From assembly GCF_002838065.1 (NCBI RefSeq), contig NZ_PIZU01000034.1, positions 1-57,777 on the forward strand: 57,777 bases of DNA. Reading direction: 5' to 3'. Numbering within the stretch: position 1 is the first letter of the stretch; every line of letters starts with the position of its first letter. The position numbers and the translations under genes are program-made. This DNA comes from Mycobacterium hubeiense (GTDB lineage Bacteria; Actinomycetota; Actinomycetes; Mycobacteriales; Mycobacteriaceae). Below are positions 1-8,692 of the stretch, piece by piece. The notes under the pieces are model-generated. The model was given only the letters and a program-made list of their open reading frames with translations, searched no databases and was not told the origin of the DNA.

Positions 1-59
1 CGGCGCGAAACCATTTCGATACAGCCCGCTGAGCGCAACCAGGCGCGCCCAAATCGCAG

Positions 60-761
60 TCAGACGTCGAGTAGCGCGGCCACACAGGCCGCGCCCAGCA
101 CCGCCGGGTCGGCACCCATCTCATCCAGCGTGACGGTGCGCAGCGCCGCCCGCGGCGCCGCTGCGACCCATTCGAGGCCCACCTCGACCGGGTGCACCGG
201 GTCGTCGGTCGCGGCGGCCACGCCCATCGGCACGGCCAAGCCTTCCAGCTGGCCGCAGGTGGGTGCCACGTACTGGCTCGCCTCGTCCATGGCGTCGGGA
301 AGCGCGGGCCACTGTCCGACCCACGACCGGGTCAGTTCGTCGGCCAGCCAGGGCGGGCTCGACGCGCGCATCTGGGCGGTCGCTGACGCCAGCCCGTCGC
401 GCCGCAGCAGCTCCGCCGAATGCCGCGCCGTCATCGCGGCGGGCGCGGTGTCCGGTGCGCCCGTCCACGGCGGTAGCGCGGCCAGGACCGCGACGGCATG
501 GGCGGGATGCTCCAGCGCCCACGCAGCGGCCACCGCCGCACCGATAGACACCCCACCGACGACGATCGGCGCACCCAGCCGCGCGGCGCTGTCCAGCTCG
601 GCGCGATAGCCGTCGATGAGGCGGTCCGGTTGCGGCGGCGGGGTGACTACGGCGGCGCCCACGTCGTGCAGCGCCTTGGAGAAGGCCCGGTAGACGTAGT
701 CGTCGTCGGAGCCCGTACCGGGCAGCAGAACCGCGGTGACACCGCGCAGATTGACCGCCAT
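60..761 (-). CDS. alpha/beta hydrolase family protein
   Basis: This is a predicted cytoplasmic alpha/beta hydrolase of about 233 residues. A nucleophile-elbow motif G-V-S-I-G lies near residue 70, and an early L-P-G-T-G segment follows the first strand, as in dienelactone-hydrolase-like folds. The substrate is unknown. I chose the ATG at 761 because the conserved segment V-T-A-V-L-L-P-G-T-G follows it closely; an in-frame ATG at 821 would add 20 residues with no recognisable homology. Its position beside the OB-fold gene matches Rv2695 of M. tuberculosis (from memory). The fold is secure but the start codon is less so. Confidence 0.75.
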   Translation of the reverse strand: MAVNLRGVTAVLLPGTGSDDDYVYRAFSKALHDVGAAVVTPPPQPDRLIDGYRAELDSAARLGAPIVVGGVSIGAAVAAAWALEHPAHAVAVLAALPPWTGAPDTAPAAMTARHSAELLRRDGLASATAQMRASSPPWLADELTRSWVGQWPALPDAMDEASQYVAPTCGQLEGLAVPMGVAAATDDPVHPVEVGLEWVAAAPRAALRTVTLDEMGADPAVLGAACVAALLDV

Positions 762-859
762 CACACGATCGTGCCCTGTGAGGTAATTCACCGGCGTGCC
801 GACCCACACCCCCCGTGGCATAACGGAACTAAGAGGTCTACGGTGGCGTTTGGTTGGGT

Positions 860-876
860 AGATCCACGGTGGATCT
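860..876. promoter_or_regulatory. 17-bp perfect palindrome upstream of the OB-fold gene
   Basis: Two perfect 8-base arms (AGATCCAC and GTGGATCT) flank one central base in the 5' region of the gene starting at 897, about 12 bases before its GGAGA ribosome-binding site. The symmetry and position suit a repressor operator or a short RNA hairpin. No cognate regulator is adjacent. Confidence 0.4.
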
Positions 877-896
877 GCGGAAGGTCAGGAGAGACC

Positions 897-1268
897 ATGG
901 CTACGGCCGAAGGGTATCTGCGTCGGCTCACTCGACGCCTGACGGAGGACCCCGAGCAACTCGACGTCGAGGAGCTCAGTGAAGAAGCCGCCAACACCGG
1001 TGCCCAGAAGGCGATCGACTGTCAGCGCGGTCAAGAGGTGACCATGGTGGGCACCCTGCGCAGCGTCGAATGCAACGGCAAGGGCTGCGCCGGTGGCGTG
1101 AAAGCCGAACTTTTCGACGGCACCGATTCCGTCATGCTGGTCTGGCTCGGCCAGCGCCGCATCCCCGGTATCGAGTCCGGCCGCACCCTTCGTGTGCACG
1201 GCCGCGTCGGCAAGCTGGAGAACGGCAGCAAGGCAATCTACAACCCGCACTACGAGATTCAGAAGTGA
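897..1268 (+). CDS. OB-fold nucleic-acid binding domain protein
   Basis: This protein of 123 residues carries an OB-fold of the tRNA/helicase-type anticodon-binding family. The core runs from about residue 40 (Q-E-V-T-M-V-G-T-L) through V-M-L-V-W-L-G-Q to the C-terminal R-V-H-G-R-V. It probably binds nucleic acid, and the actual target is not evident. The ATG at 897 has a good GGAGA site six bases upstream. The stop overlaps the GTG start of the next gene, so the two are translationally coupled. It corresponds to Rv2694c by order. Confidence 0.85.
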   Translation: MATAEGYLRRLTRRLTEDPEQLDVEELSEEAANTGAQKAIDCQRGQEVTMVGTLRSVECNGKGCAGGVKAELFDGTDSVMLVWLGQRRIPGIESGRTLRVHGRVGKLENGSKAIYNPHYEIQK

Positions 1269-1936
1269 GCGACCCCGGAACCGAACCGGGGAAGCACACC
1301 AGCACTCGCCCGCACGCCCTGCTCGAACAGATGGGTGGCGTCAGCGGGATCATCTACTCATCGCTGCCGGTCGTCGTGTTCGTGCCGGTGTCGTCGGCGT
1401 TCGGGCTGATGCCCGCGATTTATTCGGCGCTGGCGGTGGCCGCGCTCATCTTGGTGTGGCGGCTGATCCGACGCGAGTCCACCCAGCCCGCGGTGTCCGG
1501 GTTCATCGGGGTGGGCGTCTGCGCGCTGATCGCCTACCTGGTGGGGGAGTCCAAGGGTTATTTCCTGCTCGGCATCTGGATGTCGCTGTTCTGGGCCTCG
1601 GTGTTCACGCTGTCGGTGGTGATCCGCCGGCCCGTCGTCGGCTACATCTGGGGCTGGGTCAACGGACACGGCCGCGGCTGGCGTGAGGTACCCAAGGCCG
1701 TACTGGCGTTCGACATCGCCACCATCACCTGGGTGCTGGTGTTCGGGTCGCGCTTCGTGGTGCAGAACCACCTCTACGACGCCGACCAGACCGGCTGGCT
1801 CGGAGTGGCGCGCATCGCGATGGGGTGGCCGTTGACGGCGCTGGCCGCCCTGGCCACCTACTTCGCCATCCGGGCCGCGCAGCGCGCCGTGCACGCCCAG
1901 CACGCGGCCGCCACCGCCGACGCCCGCGCTGACTGA
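1265..1936 (+). CDS. DUF3159 integral membrane protein
   Basis: This membrane protein has about 223 residues and five or six hydrophobic segments. A short polar N-terminus precedes the first segment near residue 25 (G-I-I-Y-S-S-L-P-V-V-V-F). The G-Y-I-W-G-W motif near the middle is typical of DUF3159 proteins, which are largely actinobacterial and of unknown function. Translation starts at a GTG overlapping the stop of the OB-fold gene. The gene order matches Rv2693c. It may act with the OB-fold protein, but nothing in the sequence shows how. Confidence 0.85.
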   Translation: MSDPGTEPGKHTSTRPHALLEQMGGVSGIIYSSLPVVVFVPVSSAFGLMPAIYSALAVAALILVWRLIRRESTQPAVSGFIGVGVCALIAYLVGESKGYFLLGIWMSLFWASVFTLSVVIRRPVVGYIWGWVNGHGRGWREVPKAVLAFDIATITWVLVFGSRFVVQNHLYDADQTGWLGVARIAMGWPLTALAALATYFAIRAAQRAVHAQHAAATADARAD

Positions 1937-1939
1937 GCT

Positions 1940-3379
1940 GTGCTGTCGACCCGCAGCCCCGCCTCGCCGTTGATCGCGGTGGCCGTGCTGGCCACATTCG
2001 TCGCGTTCCTGGACGGTTCGGTGGTCAATCTCGCGCTGCCGGCGATCGGCCGGGAGTTCGGAGGCGGCCTGGCGCTTCAGCAGTGGGTGGTCGAAGGCTA
2101 CCTGCTCGCCCTAGGGGCGCTGATCCTGGTGGCCGGCGCCATCTCCGATCAGTTCGGCCGGCTGTCGGTGCTGCGGATGGGCCTGGTGGTGTTCGCGGCC
2201 TCGTCGCTTTTGTGCGCGCTGGCGCCGGCCGGGTGGGTGCTCATCGCCGCCCGCTGCCTGCAGGGCGTTGGCGCGGCGTTTCTGGTGCCCAGCTCGCTGG
2301 CGATGATCAACGCCACGTTCTCCGGCGCGGCGCAGGCCCGCGCGATCGGCACCTGGACGGCGTTGACGGGCACCGCGTTCGTGATCGGCCCATTGTTCGG
2401 CGGTGTCCTGGTCGACTCGCTGAGCTGGCGGTGGATCTTCGGGGTGAATGTGGTGCCGCTGGCAATCACGCTGTACCTGACGACGAAGCTGTCCCGCGAC
2501 GACTTCGCGGGCGACCATTCGCCGGAGCGCATCGACGTCATCGGGGCGCTGCTCAACGCCGTCGGGCTGACGGCGACGGTGTACGCGCTGATCGAGCAGC
2601 AGCGCCTCGGCCTGGCGCATCCCGCGGTGCTGGCGAGCCTTGCGGTCGGCGTGGCCGCCCTCCTCGCGTTCCCGTGGTGGGAACGGCGCGCATCGCACCC
2701 GATGATGCCGCTGCACATCTTCGCCGCCCGCAACTTCGCCGTCGGCAACCTGGCCACCGTGTTCCTGTATGCGGCGGTGTCGCTGGGCATGCTGGTCGTC
2801 GCGCTGTTCTTGCAGGAGACCGCGGGGCTGACCGCGACGCAGGCCGGGCTGGCCACGCTGCCCATCCCGGTGCTGTCGTTCGCGTTGGCGCGCTGGTTCG
2901 GCGCGCTGGCCGGGCTGCACGGTCCGCGGCTGTACATGGCCGTCGGCCCGCTGATCGCCGGGGTGGGTTTCGTGCTCATGCTGAGCGCGCGTGAGCCGTT
3001 CGACTTCTGGACGCAGATGCTGCCCGGGCTGGTGGTTTTCGGCCTCGGGCTGTCCGTCACGGTCTCGCCGCTGACCGCCGCGGTGCTCGCCGCGGTGGAG
3101 TCCGCGCAGAGCGGTATCGGATCGGCGATCAACAATGCGGTGTCGCGGATCGCCGGCTTGATCGCGGTCGCGTTCACCGGTGTGATCACCGGCGGCGCAA
3201 TGGATTTCGCGGGATTTCGACAGGCGGCCGTGGTGGTCGTGGTGCTGTTCGCGTTGGCCGGGATCGTGTCCGCGGTCGGTATTCGCAACGAGGAGCACGA
3301 CGACGATCGGGTGTCGCCGGAATCGGCCGCGGTCTGCCATGACCGGGTCACCCCGCCGCCGGCCTACGCCCGGCGCTAG
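1940..3379 (+). CDS. MFS drug transporter (DHA2/EmrB-QacA type, 14 TM)
   Basis: This is a proton-coupled exporter of the major facilitator superfamily, 479 residues, consistent with the 14-helix DHA2 subfamily. The first helix carries the usual L-D-G-S-V-V-N-L-A-L-P motif C-like start, followed by D-Q-F-G-R-L-S-V-L-R (motif A, loop 2-3) near residue 70. The GTG start lies three bases after the DUF3159 stop, so it is in the same operon. The stop overlaps the convergent ceoC stop by four bases. Drug efflux is the family expectation; the substrate is unknown. Confidence 0.85.
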   Translation: MLSTRSPASPLIAVAVLATFVAFLDGSVVNLALPAIGREFGGGLALQQWVVEGYLLALGALILVAGAISDQFGRLSVLRMGLVVFAASSLLCALAPAGWVLIAARCLQGVGAAFLVPSSLAMINATFSGAAQARAIGTWTALTGTAFVIGPLFGGVLVDSLSWRWIFGVNVVPLAITLYLTTKLSRDDFAGDHSPERIDVIGALLNAVGLTATVYALIEQQRLGLAHPAVLASLAVGVAALLAFPWWERRASHPMMPLHIFAARNFAVGNLATVFLYAAVSLGMLVVALFLQETAGLTATQAGLATLPIPVLSFALARWFGALAGLHGPRLYMAVGPLIAGVGFVLMLSAREPFDFWTQMLPGLVVFGLGLSVTVSPLTAAVLAAVESAQSGIGSAINNAVSRIAGLIAVAFTGVITGGAMDFAGFRQAAVVVVVLFALAGIVSAVGIRNEEHDDDRVSPESAAVCHDRVTPPPAYARR

Positions 3380-4044
3380 CGCGGCGCGGGATGCAGCAGA
3401 AGCTCGCGAAGTTCGTCCTCGACCTCGGCGACCGCCACGAACAGCAGCTCGTCACCGCCCTCCAGCGGCTCGTCGGACTCCGGCACGATCACACGTGGCC
3501 CGCGCAGAATCGTCACCAGCGCGGCGTCGCGCGGCAACTCCAGACGCTTGACGGGTTTACCGCCCCACGGCGTGTCGTCGGGCAGCGTGATCTCGACCAG
3601 ATTGGCCTGGCCGGTGCGGAACTCCATCAGGCGCACCAGGTCGCCGACGGCTACGGCCTCCTCCACGAGGGAGGCCAGCATGCGCGGCGTGGACACCGCG
3701 ACGTCGACGCCCCAATTCTCGTCGAACAACCACTCGTTGCGGGGGTCGTTGACGCGGGCCACCACCCGGGGCACCGCGAACTCGGTCTTGGCGAGCAGGC
3801 TGACCACGACGTTGACCTTGTCGTCGCCGGTCGCGGCGATCACCACATCGAACTCTTCCATGTGCACCGACTCGAGCAGCGACAGCTCACAAGCGTCGCC
3901 CAGGCGCCAATGCGCGGCGGGAATGGCGTCGACGTCGACGTGCTCGGGGTTGCGTTCGAGCAGTGTCACGTCGTGGTTGTTCTCCAACAGTTCGCGGGCG
4001 ATGGAGCGGCCCACGGCGCCCGCCCCGGCGATCGCGACCTTCAT
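3376..4044 (-). CDS. ceoC: TrkA-type potassium uptake regulatory protein CeoC
   Basis: This cytoplasmic RCK/KTN protein of 222 residues has an N-terminal Rossmann domain (G-A-G-A-V-G at residues 7-12, acidic residue at the end of strand 2) that binds NAD(H) or an adenine nucleotide. A C-terminal TrkA_C domain follows from about residue 140. Such subunits gate a K+ translocating membrane protein. I set the start at ATG 4044 because M-K-V-A-I-A-G-A-G begins the Rossmann fold directly; the longer frame upstream is unrelated. It lies 43 bases downstream of ceoB in the same direction. No TrkH/TrkG gene is adjacent. Confidence 0.9.
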   Translation of the reverse strand: MKVAIAGAGAVGRSIARELLENNHDVTLLERNPEHVDVDAIPAAHWRLGDACELSLLESVHMEEFDVVIAATGDDKVNVVVSLLAKTEFAVPRVVARVNDPRNEWLFDENWGVDVAVSTPRMLASLVEEAVAVGDLVRLMEFRTGQANLVEITLPDDTPWGGKPVKRLELPRDAALVTILRGPRVIVPESDEPLEGGDELLFVAVAEVEDELRELLLHPAPR

Positions 4045-4087
4045 CAGCGCCGCTCCTCCATGTCCGGGATATTCCAGCGGGCCCGCT

Positions 4088-4762
4088 TCACTGCGCCTCC
4101 AGGTCCTCGCTCGGCGGCAACGCCGCGATGGCCAGCGCTTCGGCGATGTGACCCGCAACGGCGGCGACGTACACCTGATCGCCCGCCTGGATGACCGTCT
4201 TCGCGTCGGGCAGCAGGCCGCTGCCGAACCGGATGATAAACGCCACCCGACCGCCCGTCGCGGCTTCCAGATCGGTTACGCGATGGCCCGCCCAGTCCTC
4301 GTGCAGCGGAAGTTCGGCCACACCGACGTTGCCCGACGGGTCGCGCCACTTGGTGGTCTCGGTTTCGCGGGTCAGCACATTGAGCAGCCGATCGGTGGTC
4401 CACGGCACGGTGGCCACCGTCGGGATGCCCAGCCGCTCATACACCGCAGCGCGTTTAGCGTCGTAGATGCGGGCCACCACGCGCTCCACACCGAATGTTT
4501 CGCGTGCGATCCGCGAGGAGATGATGTTGGAGTTGTCGCCCGACGACACGGCCGCGAACGCGCCCGCTTCCTCGATGCCTGCCCGCAGCAGCACATCTCG
4601 GTCGAAGCCCATGCCCTGCACCCGTTCACCGGGGAACTCCGGGGAGAGCCGGTAAAACGCGGTGTTGTCGCGGTCGATGATCGCCACGTCGTGGCCGATC
4701 CGGGCCAGGCTGTCGGCCAGCGACGCGCCGACGCGGCCGCAGCCCATCACCACTACACGCAC
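4088..4762 (-). CDS. ceoB: TrkA-type potassium uptake regulatory protein CeoB
   Basis: This is the second RCK/KTN protein, 224 residues, with the Rossmann motif G-C-G-R-V-G at residues 7-12 and a TrkA_C domain in the last third (Q-A-G-D-Q-V-Y-V-A-A). The GTG start at 4762 is supported by a GGAAAGGA site upstream and by the fold beginning immediately. CeoB and CeoC probably form a heteromeric gating ring. The gene is divergent from the APC-type transporter at 4846, with only 83 bases between the two starts, so the transporter is the obvious candidate membrane partner. Confidence 0.9.
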   Translation of the reverse strand: MRVVVMGCGRVGASLADSLARIGHDVAIIDRDNTAFYRLSPEFPGERVQGMGFDRDVLLRAGIEEAGAFAAVSSGDNSNIISSRIARETFGVERVVARIYDAKRAAVYERLGIPTVATVPWTTDRLLNVLTRETETTKWRDPSGNVGVAELPLHEDWAGHRVTDLEAATGGRVAFIIRFGSGLLPDAKTVIQAGDQVYVAAVAGHIAEALAIAALPPSEDLEAQ

Positions 4763-4845
4763 CTGACGGTCCTTTCCGGCGTGTCTTTGCACCTGCGCAC
4801 TCGGAACGCTACCGCTATTGCTTACTGGGCTTACTCTTGGCTCTC

Positions 4846-6843
4846 GTGTCCAAGCTTTCGACCGTTGCGCGTCGGCTGCTGATCGGCCGACCCTTCCGCA
4901 GCGACCGGCTACACCACACGCTGCTGCCCAAGCGGATCGCGCTGCCCGTCTTCGCTTCCGATGCGCTGTCGTCCACGGCATACGCGCCGGAGGAAATCTT
5001 CCTGGTGCTGTCGGTGGCGGGCCTGGCCGCGTACTCGATGGCGCCGTGGATCGGCCTGGCCGTCGCAGCGGTCATGCTCATCGTGATCGCCAGCTATCGG
5101 CAGAATGTGCACGCCTACCCGTCCGGCGGCGGCGACTACGAGGTGGTCAACACCAACCTCGGCCACACCGCTGGGCTCACAGTGGCCAGTGCCCTGCTGG
5201 TCGATTACGTCCTGACCGTCGCGGTGTCGATGTCGTCGGCGATGTCCAACATCGGATCGGCGGTGCCCTACATCGCAGAGCACAAGGTGCTTTTCGCGGT
5301 TATCGCGATCCTGCTGCTGGCGTCGATGAACCTGCGCGGCATCCGGGAATCGGGCACCGCGTTCGCGATCCCCACCTACGCCTTCATGATCGGCATGTAC
5401 CTCATGCTCGCCTGGGGGTTCTTCCAGATCTATCTTCTCGGCGAACCACTGCAAGCCGAGTCGGCGGGCTTCGAGATGCATTCCGAACACGGCGATGTGC
5501 TCGGATTCGCGCTGGTATTCCTCGTCGCGCGAGCGTTTTCGTCCGGATCCGCGGCGCTGACCGGTGTCGAGGCCATCAGCAACGGCGTGCCTGCGTTCCG
5601 GAAGCCCAAGTCGCACAACGCCGCAACAACACTGGCGTTACTGGGCCTGATCGCCACCACGCTGTTCATGGGCATCATTATCCTGGCCAGGGAAACCGGT
5701 GTGCAGATCGCCGAGCGGCCGCACGAGCAGCTGGTCGGCGCGCCGCCCGACTACCACCAGAAGACCTTGATCGCGCAGCTGGCCGACTCGGTGTTCCACG
5801 ACTTTCCGCTCGGGCTGTTTCTCATCACCGGGGTCACCGCGCTGATCCTGGTGCTGGCCGCCAACACCGCGTTCAACGGCTTTCCAGTGCTGGGATCGAT
5901 TCTGGCCCAAGACCGTTACCTACCGCGGCAGTTGCACACCCGCGGCGACCGGCTGGCGTTCTCCAACGGCATCCTGTTTTTGGCGTTCGCCGCGATCGCG
6001 TTCGTCGTCGCATTCCAGGCACAGGTCACCGCGCTGATCCAGCTCTACATCGTCGGGGTTTTCGTCTCGTTCACGCTGAGCCAGATCGGCATGGTCCGGC
6101 ACTGGACGCGGCTGCTGCGCACCGAAACAGATCCGGTGGTGCGGCGCAAGATGATGCGGTCGCGGGTGATCAACGCGATTGGCCTCACGTGCACGGGGAC
6201 GGTGCTCATCGTCGTGGTGGTGACGAAATTCCTCGCGGGGGCGTGGATCGCCATACTGGCCATGGCCGGTCTGTTCGCGCTGATGAAGGCGATCCGACGG
6301 CACTACGACACGGTCGCGCGTGAGCTGGAGGAGCAGCAGGCCGCCGAGGAGGACGGGGTGGTGTTGCCCAGCCGCAACCATGCGATCGTGCTGGTGTCGA
6401 AGTTGCATCTGCCGACGCTGCGGGCGCTGGCGTATGCGCGGGCCACCCGGCCAGATGTGCTGGAGGCGATCACCGTCAGCGTCGACGACGGCGAGACCCG
6501 CGAGCTGGTGCACAAGTGGGAGGACAGCGATATCGCCGTGCCGCTCAAGGTGATCGCCTCGCCGTACCGCGAGATCACCCGTCCGGTACTGGATTACGTG
6601 AAGCGAGTGACGAAGGAGTCGCCGCGCACCGTCGTGACGGTGTTCATCCCGGAGTACGTCGTCGGCCACTGGTGGGAGCAGGTGCTGCACAACCAGAGCG
6701 CGCTGCGGTTGAAGGGCCGGTTGTTGTTCATGCCGAACGTGATGGTGACATCCGTTCCGTGGCAGCTCAGTTCGTCGGAGCGGCTCAAGACGTTGCAACC
6801 GCACGCCGCGCCGGGGGATGCCCGCAGGGGTTTCCTGGAGTGA
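4846..6843 (+). CDS. APC-superfamily permease, KimA/YdaO-like (probable K+ transporter)
   Basis: This is a membrane protein of about 665 residues with roughly 12 helices up to residue 480 and a soluble C-terminal domain. Mycobacterial homologues (Rv2690c) are called amino-acid permeases. The N-terminus, however, has R-L-L-I-G-R-P then S-D-A-L-S-S-T-A-Y, S-Y-R-Q and A-Y-P-S-G-G-G, which I recognise from B. subtilis KimA (YdaO), a K+/H+ symporter; the Asp of S-D-A-L-S-S is a K+-site residue there. The divergent neighbours are the K+ gating proteins CeoB and CeoC. No clear ribosome-binding site is present; GTG 4846 is preferred over TTG 4837. The potassium role is inference. Confidence 0.8.
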   Translation: MSKLSTVARRLLIGRPFRSDRLHHTLLPKRIALPVFASDALSSTAYAPEEIFLVLSVAGLAAYSMAPWIGLAVAAVMLIVIASYRQNVHAYPSGGGDYEVVNTNLGHTAGLTVASALLVDYVLTVAVSMSSAMSNIGSAVPYIAEHKVLFAVIAILLLASMNLRGIRESGTAFAIPTYAFMIGMYLMLAWGFFQIYLLGEPLQAESAGFEMHSEHGDVLGFALVFLVARAFSSGSAALTGVEAISNGVPAFRKPKSHNAATTLALLGLIATTLFMGIIILARETGVQIAERPHEQLVGAPPDYHQKTLIAQLADSVFHDFPLGLFLITGVTALILVLAANTAFNGFPVLGSILAQDRYLPRQLHTRGDRLAFSNGILFLAFAAIAFVVAFQAQVTALIQLYIVGVFVSFTLSQIGMVRHWTRLLRTETDPVVRRKMMRSRVINAIGLTCTGTVLIVVVVTKFLAGAWIAILAMAGLFALMKAIRRHYDTVARELEEQQAAEEDGVVLPSRNHAIVLVSKLHLPTLRALAYARATRPDVLEAITVSVDDGETRELVHKWEDSDIAVPLKVIASPYREITRPVLDYVKRVTKESPRTVVTVFIPEYVVGHWWEQVLHNQSALRLKGRLLFMPNVMVTSVPWQLSSSERLKTLQPHAAPGDARRGFLE

Positions 6844-8057
6844 GCCAACGAGCCGACGACCGGCCTGCTGAACTCACCCTCGTCACCGGGCCGCCGGCCA
6901 ACGGCGGCAGTTGCGTCGCCCGCCATGATGGCCGGGTGGTGTTCGTGCGCTACGCGCTGCCGGATGAGACGGTCAGGGTTCGCGTCGTCGCCGACCACGG
7001 ATCGTATTGGCACGCAGACGTTGTCGAGGTTCTGGAGCCGTCCGCCGACCGTATCGACTCCCTGTGCCCGATCGCCGGTGTGGACGGCGCGGGGTGCTGC
7101 GATCTGGCGTTCGCCACCCCGGACGCAGTGCGTCGGCTCAAGGGTGCGGTGGTGGCCAACCAGCTGGGCCGGCTGGGCGGCTACCACTGGTGCGACGAGG
7201 CCGATGCGGTGGCCGAGCCCGTCGGGGAGGTCGGCGCCACGGGCTGGCGGACGCGGGTGCGGTTGGACACCGCAGACGACGGGCGCGCGGGTTTCCACCG
7301 CTACCACAGCTCCGAACTCGTCACCGGGCTGAACTGTGCGCAGCTGCCCGCGGGCATGCTCGACGGGCTCGGCGAACGCACCTGGCCGCCCGGGGCGCAC
7401 CTGCACGTGGCCATCGACGACGACGGCGCACGCCACGTCGTGCAGACCGGTCCGCGGAATGGCCGCAAGAGCTACACCCAGGTGGTGGAGGGCAATTACG
7501 AGGCGGTGCAGCGGGTCGGGGGCCGCGTGTGGCGGGTGCCGGTGACGGCCTTCTGGCAGGCCCACCGCGATGCCGCCGCACTGTACAGCCGGCTGGTGGC
7601 CGGTTGGGCGCAGCTGAGCCCGGGTATGACCGCGTGGGATTTGTACGGCGGTGCAGGAGTTTTCGCGGCGGTGCTGGCGGACGCGGTCGGCGAAACCGGC
7701 CGCGTCGTCACCGTCGACACGTCGCGCGGCGCCTCACGGTCGGCCCGCGTGGCGCTGGCGGATCTCGGCTGCGTCTCGGTCGTCACCGAATCGGTGCGAC
7801 GGGCGTTGTCGATGCAATCGGCGCGCGCCGACGTCGCGGTGCTCGACCCGCCGCGGTCGGGCGCCGGTCGCGAGGTGATCGATCAGCTGGCCGCGGCCGA
7901 GGTGCCACGGGTGATCCACATCGGTTGTGAGGCAGCGTCATTCGCCCGCGATGTCGGGCTGTACCGCGGCCACGGCTATATCGTCGAGGAGCTGCGGGTA
8001 TTCGATTCGTTCCCGCTGACCCACCACGTCGAGTGCGTCGCCGTGTTGACGCGCTAG
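6840..8057 (+). CDS. class I SAM-dependent RNA methyltransferase (TrmA/RlmD family)
   Basis: This predicted RNA m5U methyltransferase has 405 residues. An N-terminal TRAM-like OB segment (V-F-V-R-Y-A-L-P-D-E-T) is followed by a Cys-rich stretch around residue 80 (C-P...G-C-C) that may hold an Fe-S cluster. The SAM-binding domain contains D-L-Y-G-G-A-G-V-F, L-D-P-P-R-S-G and the catalytic-Cys motif H-I-G-C-E. Whether it modifies tRNA or 23S rRNA cannot be told from sequence. The GTG start overlaps the stop of the permease gene, so the two are cotranslated. The length and place match Rv2689c. Confidence 0.88.
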   Translation: MSQRADDRPAELTLVTGPPANGGSCVARHDGRVVFVRYALPDETVRVRVVADHGSYWHADVVEVLEPSADRIDSLCPIAGVDGAGCCDLAFATPDAVRRLKGAVVANQLGRLGGYHWCDEADAVAEPVGEVGATGWRTRVRLDTADDGRAGFHRYHSSELVTGLNCAQLPAGMLDGLGERTWPPGAHLHVAIDDDGARHVVQTGPRNGRKSYTQVVEGNYEAVQRVGGRVWRVPVTAFWQAHRDAAALYSRLVAGWAQLSPGMTAWDLYGGAGVFAAVLADAVGETGRVVTVDTSRGASRSARVALADLGCVSVVTESVRRALSMQSARADVAVLDPPRSGAGREVIDQLAAAEVPRVIHIGCEAASFARDVGLYRGHGYIVEELRVFDSFPLTHHVECVAVLTR

Positions 8058-8061
8058 CTTT

Positions 8062-8604
8062 CGTTCGGCGAGCAGACGCGCCGCCGCGAGTTCCGCGGTG
8101 GTCGCGACCCCGCTGATGCCCGCCAGCACCGTGGCCTGCGGCGGCAAGGACGCCCGCCAGCACCCGGGAGAGCCGGTCCTCGATGGTCACGGCGCCGCCG
8201 ATCGACTCGGCGAGACTGTCGGCCAGCGCGAACAGGGCGGTGGGGCCGCGGCCGGACGCGGTCTCGCGGCCCTCGAGCACCAGCCCGTACACCAGCGCGG
8301 CCAGTTCGCTCCACGACACCGCCGGATCGACCACCAGCACCGCCACCGCACCGTCGTGACGGACGAACGTGTCGCCATCGGCGCGAACCAGCACGACGCT
8401 GGCGCGGGCCGAATCCGCCCAGCGCACCGCCTCTTTCACCGACCGAGCCCCGATGGCCAGCAGCACATCGCCGACCACCGGGCGGCCCTCGGTGGCCTCG
8501 TGCACGACCACGCTGCTGAGTTCGGTCGACCGTGGCACCGAACTGAACTGCAGTCGGACGCCGTAACCGCCCAGCACGTTCACGAGGTGGTCCAACGTCA
8601 CCAC
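8062..8604 (-). pseudogene. decayed PucR-type transcriptional regulator
   Basis: An open frame from 8604 gives about 147 residues that look like the N-terminal PucR domain (D-V-L-L-A-I-G then A-V-R-W-A-D-S-A-R-A and V-T-I-E-D-R-L-S-R-V-L-A). The reading then shifts. A different frame at about 8062-8160 encodes L-P-P-Q-A-T-V-L-A-G-I-S-G-V-A, resembling the central GGDEF-like part of the same family. The C-terminal HTH is absent and the frame runs antisense into the methyltransferase gene. I read this as an internal deletion with a frameshift and a 3' truncation. The N-terminal domain could still be expressed. Confidence 0.6.
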
Positions 8605-8692
8605 GAGCCACTCCCGATGCCGAACCGAACCACCAGCCTATCCATGCCCGTGCGACCGTTTGCGCCAGGCGCATCGGGGTTATCCACGCTGC

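Noticed and set aside
2111..3340. Two minus-strand frames of about 400 codons opposite the MFS gene
   Set aside because: They mirror the transporter codons; no homology or ribosome-binding site is seen.
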